Assembly: GCA_027924585.1 (NCBI GenBank)
Contig: BSBM01000865.1
Location: 4,577,001-4,641,000, forward strand
DNA: 64,000 nt
Reading direction: 5' to 3'
Source of the DNA: Larix kaempferi
Taxonomy: Eukaryota > Streptophyta > Pinopsida > Pinales > Pinaceae
Shown here: piece by piece, positions 12,439 through 25,195 of the stretch
Numbering within the stretch: position 1 is the first letter of the stretch
Layout of the letters: every line of letters starts with the position of its first letter
Notes under the pieces: generated by a model
What the model saw: the letters and a program-made list of their open reading frames with translations, nothing else
What the model was told of the DNA's origin: nothing
Databases searched by the model: none
Position numbers and translations under genes: made by a program

Positions 12439-12676
12439 TGTTAAGAATTGTAATCTCATCGGTCCACTATCCATTATTAGTGCATTAATTAGCTAAGTCA
12501 TTAGTTAGTTAAGTATGACTAGGACACCTTGTTTCCCTATAGTATTTACTGTCCCATGGTATTTACCCGTGGTTTTTGGTGTGATGCAATGCTATATAAG
12601 CTTATGCTTAATAATGAGAAGGCAAGCCATTACCCATTGTGTTTATCCTCTTTTATCTGTGTTCCATATTTTAACA
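12439..12676 (+). repeat. 3' LTR of the 1.5-kb element
   Basis: Same length (238 bp) as the 5' LTR. It starts TGTTAAGAATTG after the purine tract and ends TTTTAACA next to CTCTG. Confidence 0.9.
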
Positions 12677-15195
12677 CTCTGGGCCACCTCTAAGACCTCT
12701 CTAAGCTTAGTAGCTATCTTTTGGACTTCGAACAACTGTGGTATAATCAAATCCTAAGAATGAAGTTGCACATGGACGTTGCATAGCTATGGAACTGAGC
12801 TAGGTCTTTCCTTTCTTCCTTGGAAGTGCTCAAATTAGTTGCCATGAGTCCTTTTCCTGTTGAAGAGTTTGTACTTGAGCTTCAAAATCTAAATTCCCTA
12901 CTGTCAAGATATCGACCTGCTCTACCAACCAATAAACTTTGGTTTGAAGCTCCCCTATCTACATGTTCATGGCTTCCTTTTACGCCTCAAGAATTATATA
13001 AGAGGTTAATGCATCCTTGTCTATCTGCAAATTATGGGCTAGGACTTCTACATTTTTGTTTTCGACCTCTAGAGCATCTAGTCGGTGTCCTAGATCAACT
13101 ATTTTGCTTCTGGCTTGTAAGAGAAGGTATTCCAATGTGCTAATCTTCCTTTTATCCTTCTCAACGTCCTATAGTAGTTTTTTGATATTATCTCGGTTGG
13201 CCATGGTGGAAGGAACATTTGCATATGTGATAGATTCAAGTACATGGTCAGTTCCTTCGATCACTGGTACTTCTTGAATAGTAACCATCTTAGGTAGCGA
13301 TGAAATCTTAAGTATTTTCTCGGTCCTTTTGACTATCTGCTTCCTTTTGAGGTAAAAAATTATTGTTTCTAGTTTAGCCACAACACTTTCGTTTGATGGC
13401 GTGTTGGGAGTGATGCCCAATTCCTTGAAGGGAAAATGGCCTCCAGTGAGTGGGATCTAGGTGCTTGTAGTGGCATTGTCAATGTCCTTTTCGTAAGGCC
13501 CACTATCCTGGGTTTCCTTGACATGCCTTTGTTCTTGTTCCATGGCATCCTTCTAAGATTCTTATTCCTTCCTCTTATGAAGTTCTTCGTGCAGATATTT
13601 TTCTTCCCTTTCTCAATATTCCTCTTGCTCTTTGATAAATGTTTCCTTCCTCCTTTCTTCTTCTTCAACTTTCCTCGCTTTCCTTTCCTCCTCTGCTTTC
13701 TTTTCTTGTTCCTCCTCTTGTAGTTTCTTGTTTGTTTCTGCCAACAAAGCTTCTAGTTCAGTTTTCTTTTTGGTAGCTTCCTATAGTAATTTTTGTTGTT
13801 CCTCCTCCACTATTTCTCCAGTCTGCTTACTGGTGCCTGCCTCTCTAATATCTTTCCCTCGCTTCCTCCTCTTATCTAGTTATTTGAAATTGTGTTCTCT
13901 CAGATATACTTACTCATCAACACAGAATTGATCAGCATACGCATAAGAGATTTTGGCGGCCGGACAATGATTGGCTACATTTCCATGACTATCATTTCTA
14001 ATAAACGTCCTTTCTCCAAAGTGGAAGGCTTCAAATTCTTTGGTTAACTTGGTCACCTCCTCCACCTTAGACATCTTGTATGCCCCAAGTATTATAGGTA
14101 GGGGAGGAAATGATGCCTTCTTATTATTATTCAAGAAATGACCAATACCATTTATGAAGGTTTGTCTTATGCTCTCCTTGAGTGCCATGTAATCCGTGAT
14201 ATACTTGGGGTATACCTACAGGGAATTGGATCCTCTATAGGTGCGCAAATATGTACCTTCCTGTATTAGGTACCAATCACCTAAATGATTCATTGTTCTG
14301 ATAGCATCATTGGACATGTGGATGGGTGTCTTACCATATACGATTTTGTATAGGGGAATAATGAATTCATTGCAAATCTGCTTCTAGTGGTTGGCATGTT
14401 TATGTGCCCATAGTACCTTGCAACGCACATATATGGGCACTTCACTAGGGTTCCATTTCCACCCCATGCCTAGAAAGTGATGGAGAATGCATATGCAATC
14501 GAACAGATAGGAAGACATGTGGAATTCCACTTTATTTTCAAGGATGCCATTTTTTGTTTTTTTAATAGCCTCTTCTATATTCACAGAAATGATGCTTCCC
14601 TATTGAATCTTGTAGCGTGCATTGTGACATAGTAGAGAAATGATGTCTAATGCATCTTGAAATGTAGCATATGCTATCCATTCCATATATTCTTCATGAA
14701 AGAGATATGGAAAATATCTAAGGAGGTTTAAATAGCTTGGTTTCATATTCCCCACTCCCCTTTTGACGAAATTATTTCTCGGGCACCCACATCTTCTTGA
14801 TGAATTTAATGTAGTGAAGCTGCAAGCCTTCAACCCATTTGAAAATCATGTAGGTTTCCACCCCTAGGAGTGTGTAGGATTTCACGAGATGGGGTGGATG
14901 AAATGAGGAAATACATTTTCCCCAAAGCATCTTTTATCATATGGGTCATATCATCAATATGTGGTATGAGCCAGCCTACTACTTCTGCACAGGGGAACAA
15001 CTCAGCTTTTGTTGTTTCTTTATGGAGTCCAGATATTTTGGTGTTCTGATAAATTATGATTTCCTCTATGTTGGAACCCTAATACTCTTCGTTGTTGAAA
15101 AGTTGATATATCTCCCCCCATTTTTACTCTCGATCAGCCCCAGTGGTGATATGAGTATTGTCATACTAGATTTGCAATGAAACTTCCTAAGTTTT

Positions 15196-16581
15196 GTTCA
15201 ACATTTGATGGTATCTCCTATACAACTTTGGATTGTTGTCTTGTGGTTCGTCATGACATGGTGGGATCCTATAATCCATTGACCATAGTATCATTTTCCA
15301 TGTGATATAAAACAACATTATAAGCACTTTAATATGTCACTGATGACTTAACGTAAGTAATAAAAACAACAACAATCTCAAAATCCACTTCATGTATGGA
15401 GTTAAATTGTCAATGGTTCTTGAGCATCTCAAAACTAAAAATAGATTTTTATAGCTGCGAGTGGTTAGGTTTTCAAGTGTCCCATAGTTCAGAAATCAAA
15501 ATCTTCCTTCTATGCAATCACAAATCCCAAAGAAGGCACAATCTATGATCAATTTTCTTGGCATTTGAAGGGAAAGGGATCCTAAGAAGGCACATTAGGA
15601 ACGACAGAGGAACTATGAGTCTTCTAGGGCCAATGCCAAAGAATCCTTGGTTAACATACACCTATCCATCTGGGTTGTAGAAGCCTCTACGAGGGCATCA
15701 CAAAAATCAGAGGCCAAAATCAACCTTTAGATGGGAAAATAATAATAAAAAAACATGAAACCATGCAACATCTTAACCCTACTCAAAAGAGAGGAAAACA
15801 TTCCTTAGAAACTAGGGTTTGGATCTTGAGTTAATTTGACTTTAACTGAGAGGGAGAAGGTACATACTAGTGGTCATTAAATTTATTTTTTGCCAATGCT
15901 ACCTATAGCCTAAGGAGAACCACTAACTCTACTCGCTTGAATGCCTCAGAAAGCCAGACAGGGTCTAAATGACCTTAATAAATCATTTCATAAATTAAAG
16001 GGTGGATTCAAGTGAGGAGAGGACCTACTTGGTAGTCTTTCGGTAGGTGGAAGAGATTGGTTGGTTGTAGACCCATGTCAACCTAGCTCTACTCCGTCCA
16101 AGTGTCTCCATGCGACAGGTAGGGATTGTAATAGGGATGTCGTAAAATTGACAACGAGAGTGCAATATAACAATGGGTAAAAAAAGGATAAGAAACTATT
16201 TATAGGCCCAAAATGACCCGTTTACCCTGTTAATCAAATTGTGAGGCAAACAAGTGCAAAATAGGGTTTTTTGGTGACTTTATAAGAGTTTCGCCAAAGT
16301 GTTTCAGTGGTTTTGGATGAGTCTCTCTGAAGCGTGGTGAGGGAAGGATGAATTTGAAGGTTTTATGTGCAAAGAAAAAGAAATTAATATGTTAAGATGA
16401 GTAATAAAAAAAACTTGTACTTTAAAAAATATAGCTTTGAATCAAATTCTCCGCATATAAGAATGAATGGTAGTTTCCAAGTTATTCAAGCTATCAATCT
16501 ATTTAAAAACCTCAAGTGAAGAATAAGACGTTAGGTTATAGGTTGGTATCCTTTATGTTGGCTCAAGGATAACTTGATTTT
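15196..16581 (-). other. Upstream region of the minus-strand paralogue
   Basis: No gene is recognised. It lies 5' of the minus-strand ORF relic and probably holds its old leader and promoter (see the TATA box at 16197). The CpG-rich repeat array seen upstream of the D copy is not visible here; it may be lost or may never have been present. Confidence 0.4.
16197..16205 (-). promoter_or_regulatory. Possible TATA box of the minus-strand paralogue
   Basis: TATAAATAG on the minus strand lies about 1.0 kb upstream of the first recognisable coding homology. The D copy has TATATAAATA about 1.2 kb before its ATG. The matching layout supports a promoter, but an AT-rich region can give such a motif by chance. 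Confidence 0.35.
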
Positions 16582-16929
16582 TTATATATAAAGGATGAAA
16601 AAAAGAAAGAAGGGACAATGTTTCTGAGGACCTAATGGTACTTTTAGTGAAATACACCTTGCAATGTGATGGTGATGGCTTGCAAGTTTGAGACTCACCA
16701 ACAATAAATACACCCTATGAGGCCTAGCTTTGTCCATACTTTTCAATTTCCAACAAGAGATTATGGGTTCAAACCACACTGTCTTAATTGATTTAAGAGT
16801 TGCATGTGGCCTAAAATTTTGCAAAGCCAAACCTAGATATACCCAAATGGAAAAACATAGCCTCTGTAAATTTGGGAGATTCAATATTACCATGATTCCC
16901 TGATACATCAAAAGAAAGACTGCATGCAT
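16582..16929 (-). pseudogene. Possible LINE RNase H fragment
   Basis: A 115-residue minus-strand frame contains KTVWFEPIISCWKLKSMDKA followed about 30 residues later by PLGPQK. The layout resembles the W-P-x-GW-KLN-DGA ... PLG start of the RNase H domain of plant L1 elements, with the key Asp/Gly residues eroded. Weak match; it could be coincidental. Confidence 0.3.
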
Positions 16930-19900
16930 TAAGTTTTCACACTATTAAAGTGCGCCAAACGCCCAATAATGAATTCATAGGAACAACTTATCCGAAATAC
17001 TTGAACAAAACAAAATAAATTCATTACCTTCTTCCTAGACTTCTCAAAGAAGAAAACTTTGTAATCCAAACTGTCTCAATCTGTGGATTGTAGAGAACCC
17101 TGCATATGAAAACTCTTGGATTCACACGCAACCATCCCTTCTGTTTCAATGGTTTTGCATGAGAAAAATTGCATCACAAGGAAAGGATAGTAGGCCTACT
17201 TAGTCACAATAGAATTTACATTGTTGGAGGCCAGTTGAGACTGAACAACATTAGTAGCAACATTATAGTTCTAAGGGCCGCTATTGGCAACAATGACTCA
17301 AATTTCTTAGCCCAATGATACAAAATAGATACATATGTATCTCCTACACTAACACCAACAAGGTCCAGAACATCCAAGTATATTTTTCAACCACCAAATC
17401 GAATGCTCCAACTATATATCTAAAGCGCCTATGTGTGCAAGACCACAGATGAATCAAAATAATATGGTTTTTCCCACATCAATAAAACCAAATCATATTT
17501 TTATCTAATGCAACGAAGAAAAATTAATATTTTAATCATGGAAACTGGAAAAAATAGGGATTTGATGCATAAACCACCTAACGAGTCAATATATATCTTC
17601 CTCCCAGCTTTTGATTGATGATTTGTACATTCATGGCATCTAGCTTCAGAAAAAGGCTATTTTTCCCATTTCTAATGAGGTCGCAACCAGTTACCTCTGG
17701 CTACCTCATCCGGAATGAATCTCCATTAGAGGATTGGTAGAGGTCGACCTTCTAATCACACAGACAACCCACCTATCCTTTTCCAGCTCATGTGACAAAG
17801 GAAGGAGGTGATCTCTCACTGCAGGGAATATTTGGAGAAGCTTGTCAACTAATAAATCAATGCCCTAAAAATTTGATCCTCTTCCTTGAGCATAAAAAGA
17901 AGGAGCATGATGGAGAATGGAAACATTACCTGTCACCTTGGAATCCTGCTCTCCTTGCAACATACTTTGGTATCCGCGTATTTTGTACATAGCAAAGCGG
18001 TACTGTGAACAGAAACAAAGAACGTCCAATATGTTTTAGGGTTTCAATACCCCTTCTAAAACTTTACGAGGGAAAATGACCCCTCTATTTAATAAATTTG
18101 TAATATAATATATAATATAATATATTATATATTAAAATATATTATAATAATATTATATATAAAGTTTGATATATATATATCATAGACTCAAAAAACTTTA
18201 TTTTGAAAAAATATAATCATATTTTTATAATAGACATAACATATTTCAAATACATCACATAAATTTGATTAGATATTGTTTCGCTAACGATATATTTTAA
18301 ATCCAACTCCATTTCTTACATTTCTAAGGAATTGCTTTCTGATATATGGATTCAAAGACTTGTTATTTCTTTTATCATTTAGTAAATTTGGATCAACATT
18401 ATTGAATATGGTTGAACTTATATACTAATAAGGTTGAACTTATACCTCCAATTCTTATTACTGAATATTAGAGTGTTAGAAATTAATATCATCCTATGTA
18501 CATGAAGAGAATAATAATCAAGTACTAGTTAATGAGCAAGATAAATAAGTATAAGTGATTGATATTGAAATTCTAGTCTATAGGAATAATTAGTCATTGT
18601 TTTAGTCATGTTTATTTGTCTAACTTATTATTTAGTTGTGATTTTTATTCGATGACTAAATTAGAAATTTTTAGTTGTGTTGCTCAAATTTAGTCATATT
18701 TAGCATAAAAACACTGTCGTGACTAACTCTTTTATTCACGTAGTCATTTGTTTGTCAATTTCTACTAGTGGGACATTGTGACAACCTATTAACTCACTAC
18801 CAGCACAATTCTTTAAGATGATCAAGAACTAAAGTTGAATATTGAAACTATTAGATTGAAGAGCTTCTTCCAACCAATTCATCATGTAATATGCTTAGGT
18901 TCTTTCTCTTGGACAAAAATCCAATTGTGAGCAGGCATAGGATATTTCATAATGTCTTTTAGATGGTCAACAAGATTCGGAGTTGGAGTAGGGCAGCGGT
19001 GTTAATTTTGTGTGAGGGATATGGAGTATGCCTGAATTGAGTTGATGTCTGCACGAAGTCTCCATGAATGCGAATGATGGGCATATTTAAGGTAGCATCC
19101 AGGTCGAGGATGACATGAGCCGCCTGTAGGTTTGGTAGTCCTCATGCATGGTGGGATGTCTCCTTCGAGCACCCATCATGGAGATATGTCAATGTATATA
19201 TTATTTGTAATGATAGAAGTGCACTACACATAATCAATGTCTAATACTAATAAATCTAATGAAAATGATATAATTATCATCCAGATTCATACATATAACA
19301 ATATAAAAATGAAATAATACTCATGTCATCCCAATAAAATATGTTATACACAACTAAATATAATATAGTAAGAATAAATGCAGTGTGAGTGAAATAATTA
19401 TAAGATCCATGTTAAACCCTAAGCTATGAAGCACAAGGAGGGTTCTAATTTCTTAACATGTAATTTTCTTGTTGATTGTGAAAGAAAAAAAAATTACATC
19501 TCAAAATTTTTAATCCCTTTTAGTGCTTGATACATCAAGATTTAAGATGGATTTATACTCATTTTATTTTAGGGCAATGAGAATAACACACACATATAAC
19601 ACTATAAAAAAATACTATATGAACTATTATAGGAAGATGAATTTATTTCCATTCTCTTTGGCATCTTTCATGCCTCTTTTATACCAACACACACTATTAA
19701 TGTTTTAAGTTGCACGGTATCTCTTCAATATAAGGATGCATAATGCACTAACTTCTCTAGGTGCAATTTCACAACATTGTATCCATGTTATCCTTGGTAC
19801 CATTAAGAACTGATGTTTTAATCTAAATTGTTTTTAATCACTCTTGATGCTTAATAGATACTATTTTTTTTTTGTCCCTCATAGATATAGAGCTGGTATG

Positions 19901-20450
19901 GATATTTTCTACGACAAACAACATAAGGATGACTCACTCTTGCTATTATTGGGATTAGTTACAAAAGAAAAGGAATAACTCAATTACTCAAATTTATGGT
20001 ATCCAAGGTAATAATTCACTTGGAAAAAAAATGAATAGGTAAAACTTTGTAACGAACATAAATAAAGATAATAATTAAATAATTAAATAATTAATAGTTA
20101 GATTATACTATTCATTGCAAAATACTCTATACTCTCAACTATCTTATTCAAACTTGAATTATATTAACTTTTGCAGCTTATCTCTATGTTTAGACTACTG
20201 ATGGCCATGGTTATTTGTTGGATGTTTCCCACTTTTAGGAGAATACTAAGGAAATTTTACTATTAAATAATTATAAAATGGTGAATAATACTTGTGTAGA
20301 TGACTCCTTTCCATATGTTGGAGATTACTAGGAGTCAGTGTCTGGTTTCTAGGGATTTCTTGTTGACTTTTTTCCAGGAATATAGGGATACAATTAGTGA
20401 ACATGAGACTAAATACTAGTTGGTCGATCTTAATGAGTCTCCTATTTTGA
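16930..20450. other. Gene-free region with AT-rich block
   Basis: No gene recognised. A TA/TAA low-complexity block covers about 18095-18180. A CACTA-like terminus may lie at 18770. The short frame at 17792-17992 (66 residues) has no known motif. Confidence 0.4.
18740..18770. mobile_element. Possible CACTA transposon terminus
   Basis: The sequence ends ...TTTCTACTAGTG, whose complement is CACTAGTAGAAA, typical of CACTA/Spm terminal repeats. Subterminal AGTCA/AGTCAT motifs recur at 18590-18750. I could not find the opposite end, so this is tentative. Confidence 0.3.
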
Positions 20451-20454
20451 TTTC

Positions 20455-21860
20455 CTCTTGCTTAGACGTTCACTTATCCAAGTGTAATAGTAAGGTATAT
20501 TGACATCCCCTTTGGCATGGGGATTTCTTCAATGACTACGTGGGAATGGTGTTTGGAGCGTCTACAGTGTAAACTTCTCTTATGGCAGAACAAATACCTT
20601 CCATTTTCTAGGAAACTCAATATTGCGACTAGGATCCTTCAGGCCTCACATATTTATTATGTTTATTGTTTTATTCCCAATGGGGCCCAATTTCATAGAT
20701 TGGAGCAACTTTTGTGTTTGTATTTGTGGGCCAAGTATGGTGGGGCTTAGGGCCTCCCTATGCTACCTTGGGATGTTTTTAGTATTCCCAAAGATGAAGG
20801 AGGGTTAGATTTGATTGATATTTTTACCCATGGTAACATATTGGTTTCCAAATAGGTGGTTTGGTGTCTAAAGGGAATCTCTCCTTAGCATGTATTATTG
20901 AGGCCTCTTCTTTTCATAAAATAAAATATTGGTAGGATTAGGGGATCATTTGGGTGTGTAATATCATTTCATCCTTCATAGCTTCCAGGTCTCAAGATAT
21001 TTTATTATCAAAAGTATGTAGGCATGATGGAGGTAGGTAGCTAGCTTCGTGCGGAGGAAAATGTCAAGTAGGCAGGGAGGATACAATTTGGTAAGAAGGA
21101 CAATTTGGAGCTGGACAATATATGACACATGCTTTCTGGGAATTTCTCAATTTCAAGGATGACAACAGAGTAAGAAGATAATTTTTTATTGGAGGGATTT
21201 GTGGGATGCCAGTACTTGAGCTTGGAAGGACTAATGATCCATTGGTCATGATTTTTCCCTATATTCTATGGACAAACATATTATTATGGATATTATTGGC
21301 CTTATTCCACATGAGGATCTTTTCAAAATAAATATAGACATGTATGGCCCCTTTTCGCATGTTTAGGAGTGGAGTGTTGGGTTCCCCTTGATTCAATATG
21401 ATTCTCATATGTTGTATTTTCTTCTTCATAAGCGACATGATAATATCCCTATTCCTAATTCACGATGGGTGTCCATTGATGCAAAAAGATGACAGATAAA
21501 GAGATTGCATGTGTGTGGCTAATTTGTGTTAGCTACAACCTTTTTTGAGAATGCTCTTTTACCAAGTCTTGTTGGGAGTTTGTTCAGCTTAAGCATGCAA
21601 CCATTTTCCATGGTTATATACATTGGAGAGCAATTTTGTTGGGCGATTCCCTAGCTTTGGTATGCTCCTCACTTTGTGGTGTTTGGCACTACTTGAGCCT
21701 ATTACCATTGTTTGGTCTTTAGAAACGTTGGTGCAAATATGTTTTGAAATTGAGATTAGTTCTTTGTCTGCATTTTTTCAACTATGGAAAAGTGGTACAC
21801 GCATGAAGTTGTTAGCTAAAGGATTTTTGTTAATCAAAGAAGCTAAGGGATAATTAGATC
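20455..21860 (+). pseudogene. LINE (L1-like) ORF2 C-terminal relic
   Basis: Plus-strand frames read as the end of a plant LINE polyprotein. YIDIPFGMGIS lies near 20500. WEWCLERLQCKLLLWQNKYL...RILQASHIYYVYCF follows, and LLCLYLWAKYGG...LPWDVFSIPKDEGGLDLIDI runs to about 20825: the thumb and connection region after the reverse-transcriptase core. Further down, pieces near 21550-21830 (FTKSCWEFV, HWRAILLGDS) resemble the zinc-binding and C-terminal part. Many stops and shifts make it dead. Confidence 0.65.
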
Positions 21861-22229
21861 TAGATGATTACTCAGATTTTGTAATTATTTTAGTTTTATC
21901 TATAATTTTTTTTTAATATATATGTTTTATGTCATTCATATATATATATTGGTTTGATTTAATTATTAAAAACTTTAAAATATATATAATATGTTTTGGT
22001 TAATATTTTTAAGTTAAAATCTAAACCATATGTCACATCTCTTAGAGAGATACCACTACCACTTGACTCAAACACTATAGAGAACTAAAATGCTGAGGCA
22101 AATGAATCATCCAAAAAGAATGATCTTGAAGACCGAGATAATATAGTAAATAAGATGCATCTAATGATGTAAATGGGGATCCCATGTGAACGTTCCACAT
22201 AAGTGGAGATCTAATAAGGCGAGATTATT
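21861..22229. other. AT-rich spacer
   Basis: Nothing recognised. The stretch around 22168-22230 (CATGTGAACGTTCCACATAAG...GATCTAATAAGGCG) is a diverged copy of 28095-28150, so it belongs to a dispersed repeat. Confidence 0.4.
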
Positions 22230-22651
22230 AAAATGATAAAATTTTCATTCTCTGCCCGAAACTGAAATGGTTGTAAACCTGTAACTAACCATTTCGGAAT
22301 TGAGGCCATACTTTTCTATACAAATCTCTTTCGATTATGACGCTCGAAAAGGTCACTGATGAATGTCATAGTCTCGTTGGCATCTGCTATTTTTCTTCAA
22401 TCCACGTTGATTTGTCTCTTGTTGTTCCCGAATCCCTATACTCTCATCTGGACAAATTTCGATTTTTCAGAATCGACAGCCTTTATTGTACACAGTAGAC
22501 TATTTTTTCTACGTTTCGGACCTCCCGGGTATCGGAATAAGGTGATGTCAGTCTTTGCCGGCCTTAGATAAGCACGTCCCTTACTCGGGAGCGTCGTCTG
22601 CTGGACCCTCTGCCATCCTCCGTCGTCTGCTGGGCCAGTGTCTCCTTTCAT
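22230..22651 (-). pseudogene. Possible LINE ORF1 start
   Basis: A minus-strand frame begins MKGDTGPADDGGWQRVQQ, resembling the DDGW...V opening of plant LINE ORF1 (RNA-binding) proteins. The next part is basic and loses frame. The segment is richer in CpG than its surroundings. Identification is tentative. Confidence 0.3.
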
Positions 22652-22739
22652 ATTCTTAATGGTTGTAGAGAGCTTAGATGGGATAGTTAAATCCTACAAA
22701 AGGGACGGATACATTAAATCAATCAAGAAATGAAGGTGT

Positions 22740-23800
22740 TTAACTCTTCCAACTTATCAATTGTTGGGTTATAGTAATTGGTTTGGGCCCTTGTGGGAAT
22801 TTCAAAATTATAAAGAAATCATGGATCTATATAGTAAAGTGACATGTATTGAGATAAATACCCATAATTCCACCAGATTCATCTATGTTAGATGTAGACT
22901 CTCAATGGTAGATAACTCAAGTATTCCTTTTCAATGCCTTTCCTTTTGACACTAGTGTTAAATACCTAAGTCTTGTGTTGAAACCAAATGACTATAGGTT
23001 GTTAGATGTAGACTCTCAATGGTAGATAACTCAAGTATTCCTTTTCAATGCCTTTCCTTTTGACACTAGTGTAAAATACCTAAGTCTTGTGTTGAAACCA
23101 AATGACTATAGGTTGATAGATTGAGCTTGGTTTTATGGGGAAGTAGAGAGAAATGTGTCATATTGGTTTGATATGTGGAAATCAAGAGGTGGAAGGTTAA
23201 CTATAGTCAAATCAATTCTAAAAGAATTTTTAGTATATTGAAACACTCTACCTTATATCTCAAAAGGGTTATTTTGAAAAAATATGGAAGAAACATTTCA
23301 TCTTTTTGTCAATAAGGAGAAGGAAAAGGGAATGAATCCCTTTGGTAAAATGGAAAATATAGAAAAACTTAAGGCAATAGGTGGTTATGGATTGAAGAAC
23401 TTAACTACTTCGAAAAATATTGCTTAGTGAAGAGTATGAATAAATTGAGTTAGAATGTTGAGAGTCGATACCTAGCAACCTACGATGGTTTGAAAATATA
23501 TTAAACCCTTACTTATGGAGGAATACACTTAAAGAAATTATGGGTGCCTCCATTATATGGGACACTTTAGTTAAATCATTCCCTCTATTGGTGATGTGGT
23601 TGTACAAGCTACTATGGAAGACAAAGCAATATTAGTGGAGGACCATATAGGCTATATGAGCCTCTTATCATATCCATAAATATACAAATATTTTTGGTTT
23701 AGTATAATCAAGAGAATTGAAATCTAAAACTATTTGGAACTAAGGATGGTGAAGTTCGGTGGTGGTGTGGATCTACAAAGAGACTGATATGACCCAAGGG
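22740..23800 (+). pseudogene. LINE (L1-like) reverse-transcriptase relic
   Basis: Translated pieces in changing frames match the palm-to-thumb end of plant L1 reverse transcriptase: SSIPFQCLSF, then a YLxLxLKPNDYR-like piece, then WKSRGGRLTxVKSILK, then TLPYISKGVILKKIWK, and IGGYGLKNL around 23380. It is heavily broken and carries an internal tandem duplication (22887-23112). Confidence 0.6.
22887..23112 (+). repeat. 113-bp tandem duplication within LINE relic
   Basis: Copies 22887-22999 and 23000-23112 differ by only about one base, so the duplication is much younger than the LINE it sits in. Confidence 0.9.
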
Positions 23801-24424
23801 GTAGCATATATGGGGTTAAATGAATATATTTGTCCTCAAAGTTTTGCAGTTAATGGATTTACATGTGATGAGACCAAGTAATGGGATTTCCTTGTATTCA
23901 TGTTTTATTTTTTCCATTTATGTTGATCCATCCATCCAAATTTGATTATTTTTTGTCTCAATCCTTGATAACTCGTGGTTGCATGATTTTGATTCTATGT
24001 GTTATGATTGTGAGTTCTTCAATTTGTTGTAGGTATTGGTCTATGATAATTTATATTGTTCAATATTAGTTTTTTATTCCATATTCCATTAATATTGTCA
24101 AGTATTCCATATTCTTCGTTGATAGTGTCGATGGAGATCGTCATGTCTTTCTTGGAATATTTCTTGCTAATGAGGATGCCAATATGGTTTCACATTTGAT
24201 GGTTTCTCTTCTTTATTCTCAACCATATCATCGATATTCTTTTCGTAGATAATAAGATCCTCTATATGCTTGGTCTTTGATTACTCTTTCCTTTGAGATA
24301 ATATCCTCATATTTGACAAGTACATCTTCAAGCTAGAGCTTAACTTCTTTAAGTATTTTTTGGTGTCCTTCGAGAATCTTGTCTTTAAGTATCACCTAAT
24401 GAATACATTATCTCCTCAATATTC
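23801..24424. other. Unassigned spacer
   Basis: No domain recognised. The short frame at 23881-24069 is hydrophobic and unlikely to be real. Confidence 0.35.
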
Positions 24425-25195
24425 AAATTAGGTATCAATATAAGAGGTAATAAAAATTAGTGTTAAGATAGTAAGACAAAATATGAAGCATTAGTTTTGC
24501 AAACTAGAACTCAAAGTCACTATTTCATCCGAATTGGGAGTTGTCGAACTTCTCATAAAAGAGGATAGAGTATGGACTTAAGGGTAACAATGAATAGGGA
24601 TCAACAATAATAAAATTTTCCACTTAGTAGTGGTAGGTCTATAATCAAGAAACCAATGATGTCAACCTTAAATCTTGAACTACCATTAAACTCAAGAATT
24701 TAGAATAACAAGAAAGAAACAATGTGATTGATATTTTGAAACCTTATATATTAATGATTATAGCAGTGGTTCAAGAAGAGATCTAAAAAGGGTATCACTT
24801 GCAGAAGATACAAGAGAGATTTGAGTATTTGCAATTTTCATTGAGAGGAAAATTGCAAGTTCAATGTTCTGAAAATAATATAAGGCTTGGATCTTTCAAA
24901 TAACCTATGAGGATGCTGATCTCAAGATATTATAGTGTCCACATGATGTCGAAATAGGTTCTTTCCCTAATCAACAAAAAGGATAAACTAAGTTCGTTTG
25001 ACAACAACAAAAAGGCTAAAAATGCTCTCCTAACATATTTGCAAAATATGGAAGTTGTATTTTTTATTATATATGAAGCAAATTCAAGAGGCCATTTAGG
25101 GACTGCAAGGTAGCCACAAAACATTGTAAATACCCTTTAAATTTCACAAACCTTTTATCAACATGACAACCATGAATGGTCAATAAAACATAGAT
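24425..25195. repeat. Dispersed repeat T, copy 1 left part
   Basis: Matches 37215-37985 in the same orientation over the whole length (shared TTAGTTTTGCAAACTA, ACCAATGATGTCAACCTTAAAT and ATTATAGTGTCCACAT). The match stops at TGGTCAATAAAA, where LTR element A begins. The nature of T is unknown; no coding sequence is convincing. Confidence 0.7.

Larger units (their letters stand above)
11175..12676 (+). mobile_element. 1,502-bp copia-like gag-only LTR retrotransposon
   Basis: This is a complete element with clear ends: two 238-bp LTRs (11175-11412 and 12439-12676), both TG...CA, flanked by a perfect 5-bp target duplication CTCTG (11170-11174 and 12677-12681). A tRNA-iMet primer site follows the 5' LTR and a purine tract (AGATTAAGGGGG) precedes the 3' LTR. 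Between them is only one gag-type frame; protease, integrase and reverse transcriptase are missing, so it needed a helper element. It is inserted in the minus-strand paralogue of the D ORF. Its size lies between TRIM elements and full copia elements. Confidence 0.92.
10779..15195 (-). pseudogene. Decayed minus-strand paralogue of the large D-element ORF
   Basis: The minus strand reads as a diverged, broken copy of the long frame at 53045-56296. The order is the same. TG..RE-KWGEIY and ELFPCAEVVGW lie near 15120-14950, matching EIRWGDIY and ELFPCAEVIGW of the other copy. NKVEFHMSSYLFDCI lies near 14520, IRQTFINGIGHF...SFPPLPIILGAYK at 14170-14080 and EAFHFGERTFIRND near 14020. A Glu/Lys-rich coiled-coil tract follows at 13880-13550, then PNTPSNESVVAKL...YLKRKQIVKRTEKI at 13410-13310. 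The frame has many stops and shifts. A 1,502-bp LTR element (11175-12676) interrupts the C-terminal coiled-coil part, which resumes at 11174-10779 (KLQREIATSLEKCNE, FPPPGTFEEPIPK). A 23-bp tandem duplication lies at 10779-10824. The function of the family is unknown to me. Confidence 0.75.

Noticed and set aside
13436-13931. Plus-strand frames rich in Phe, Leu and Ser
   Set aside because: They are the complement of the Glu/Lys-rich coiled coil of the minus-strand paralogue.
18095-18180. AT-rich block as an origin or matrix attachment site
   Set aside because: Only low-complexity TA/TAA sequence; nothing specific supports a function.
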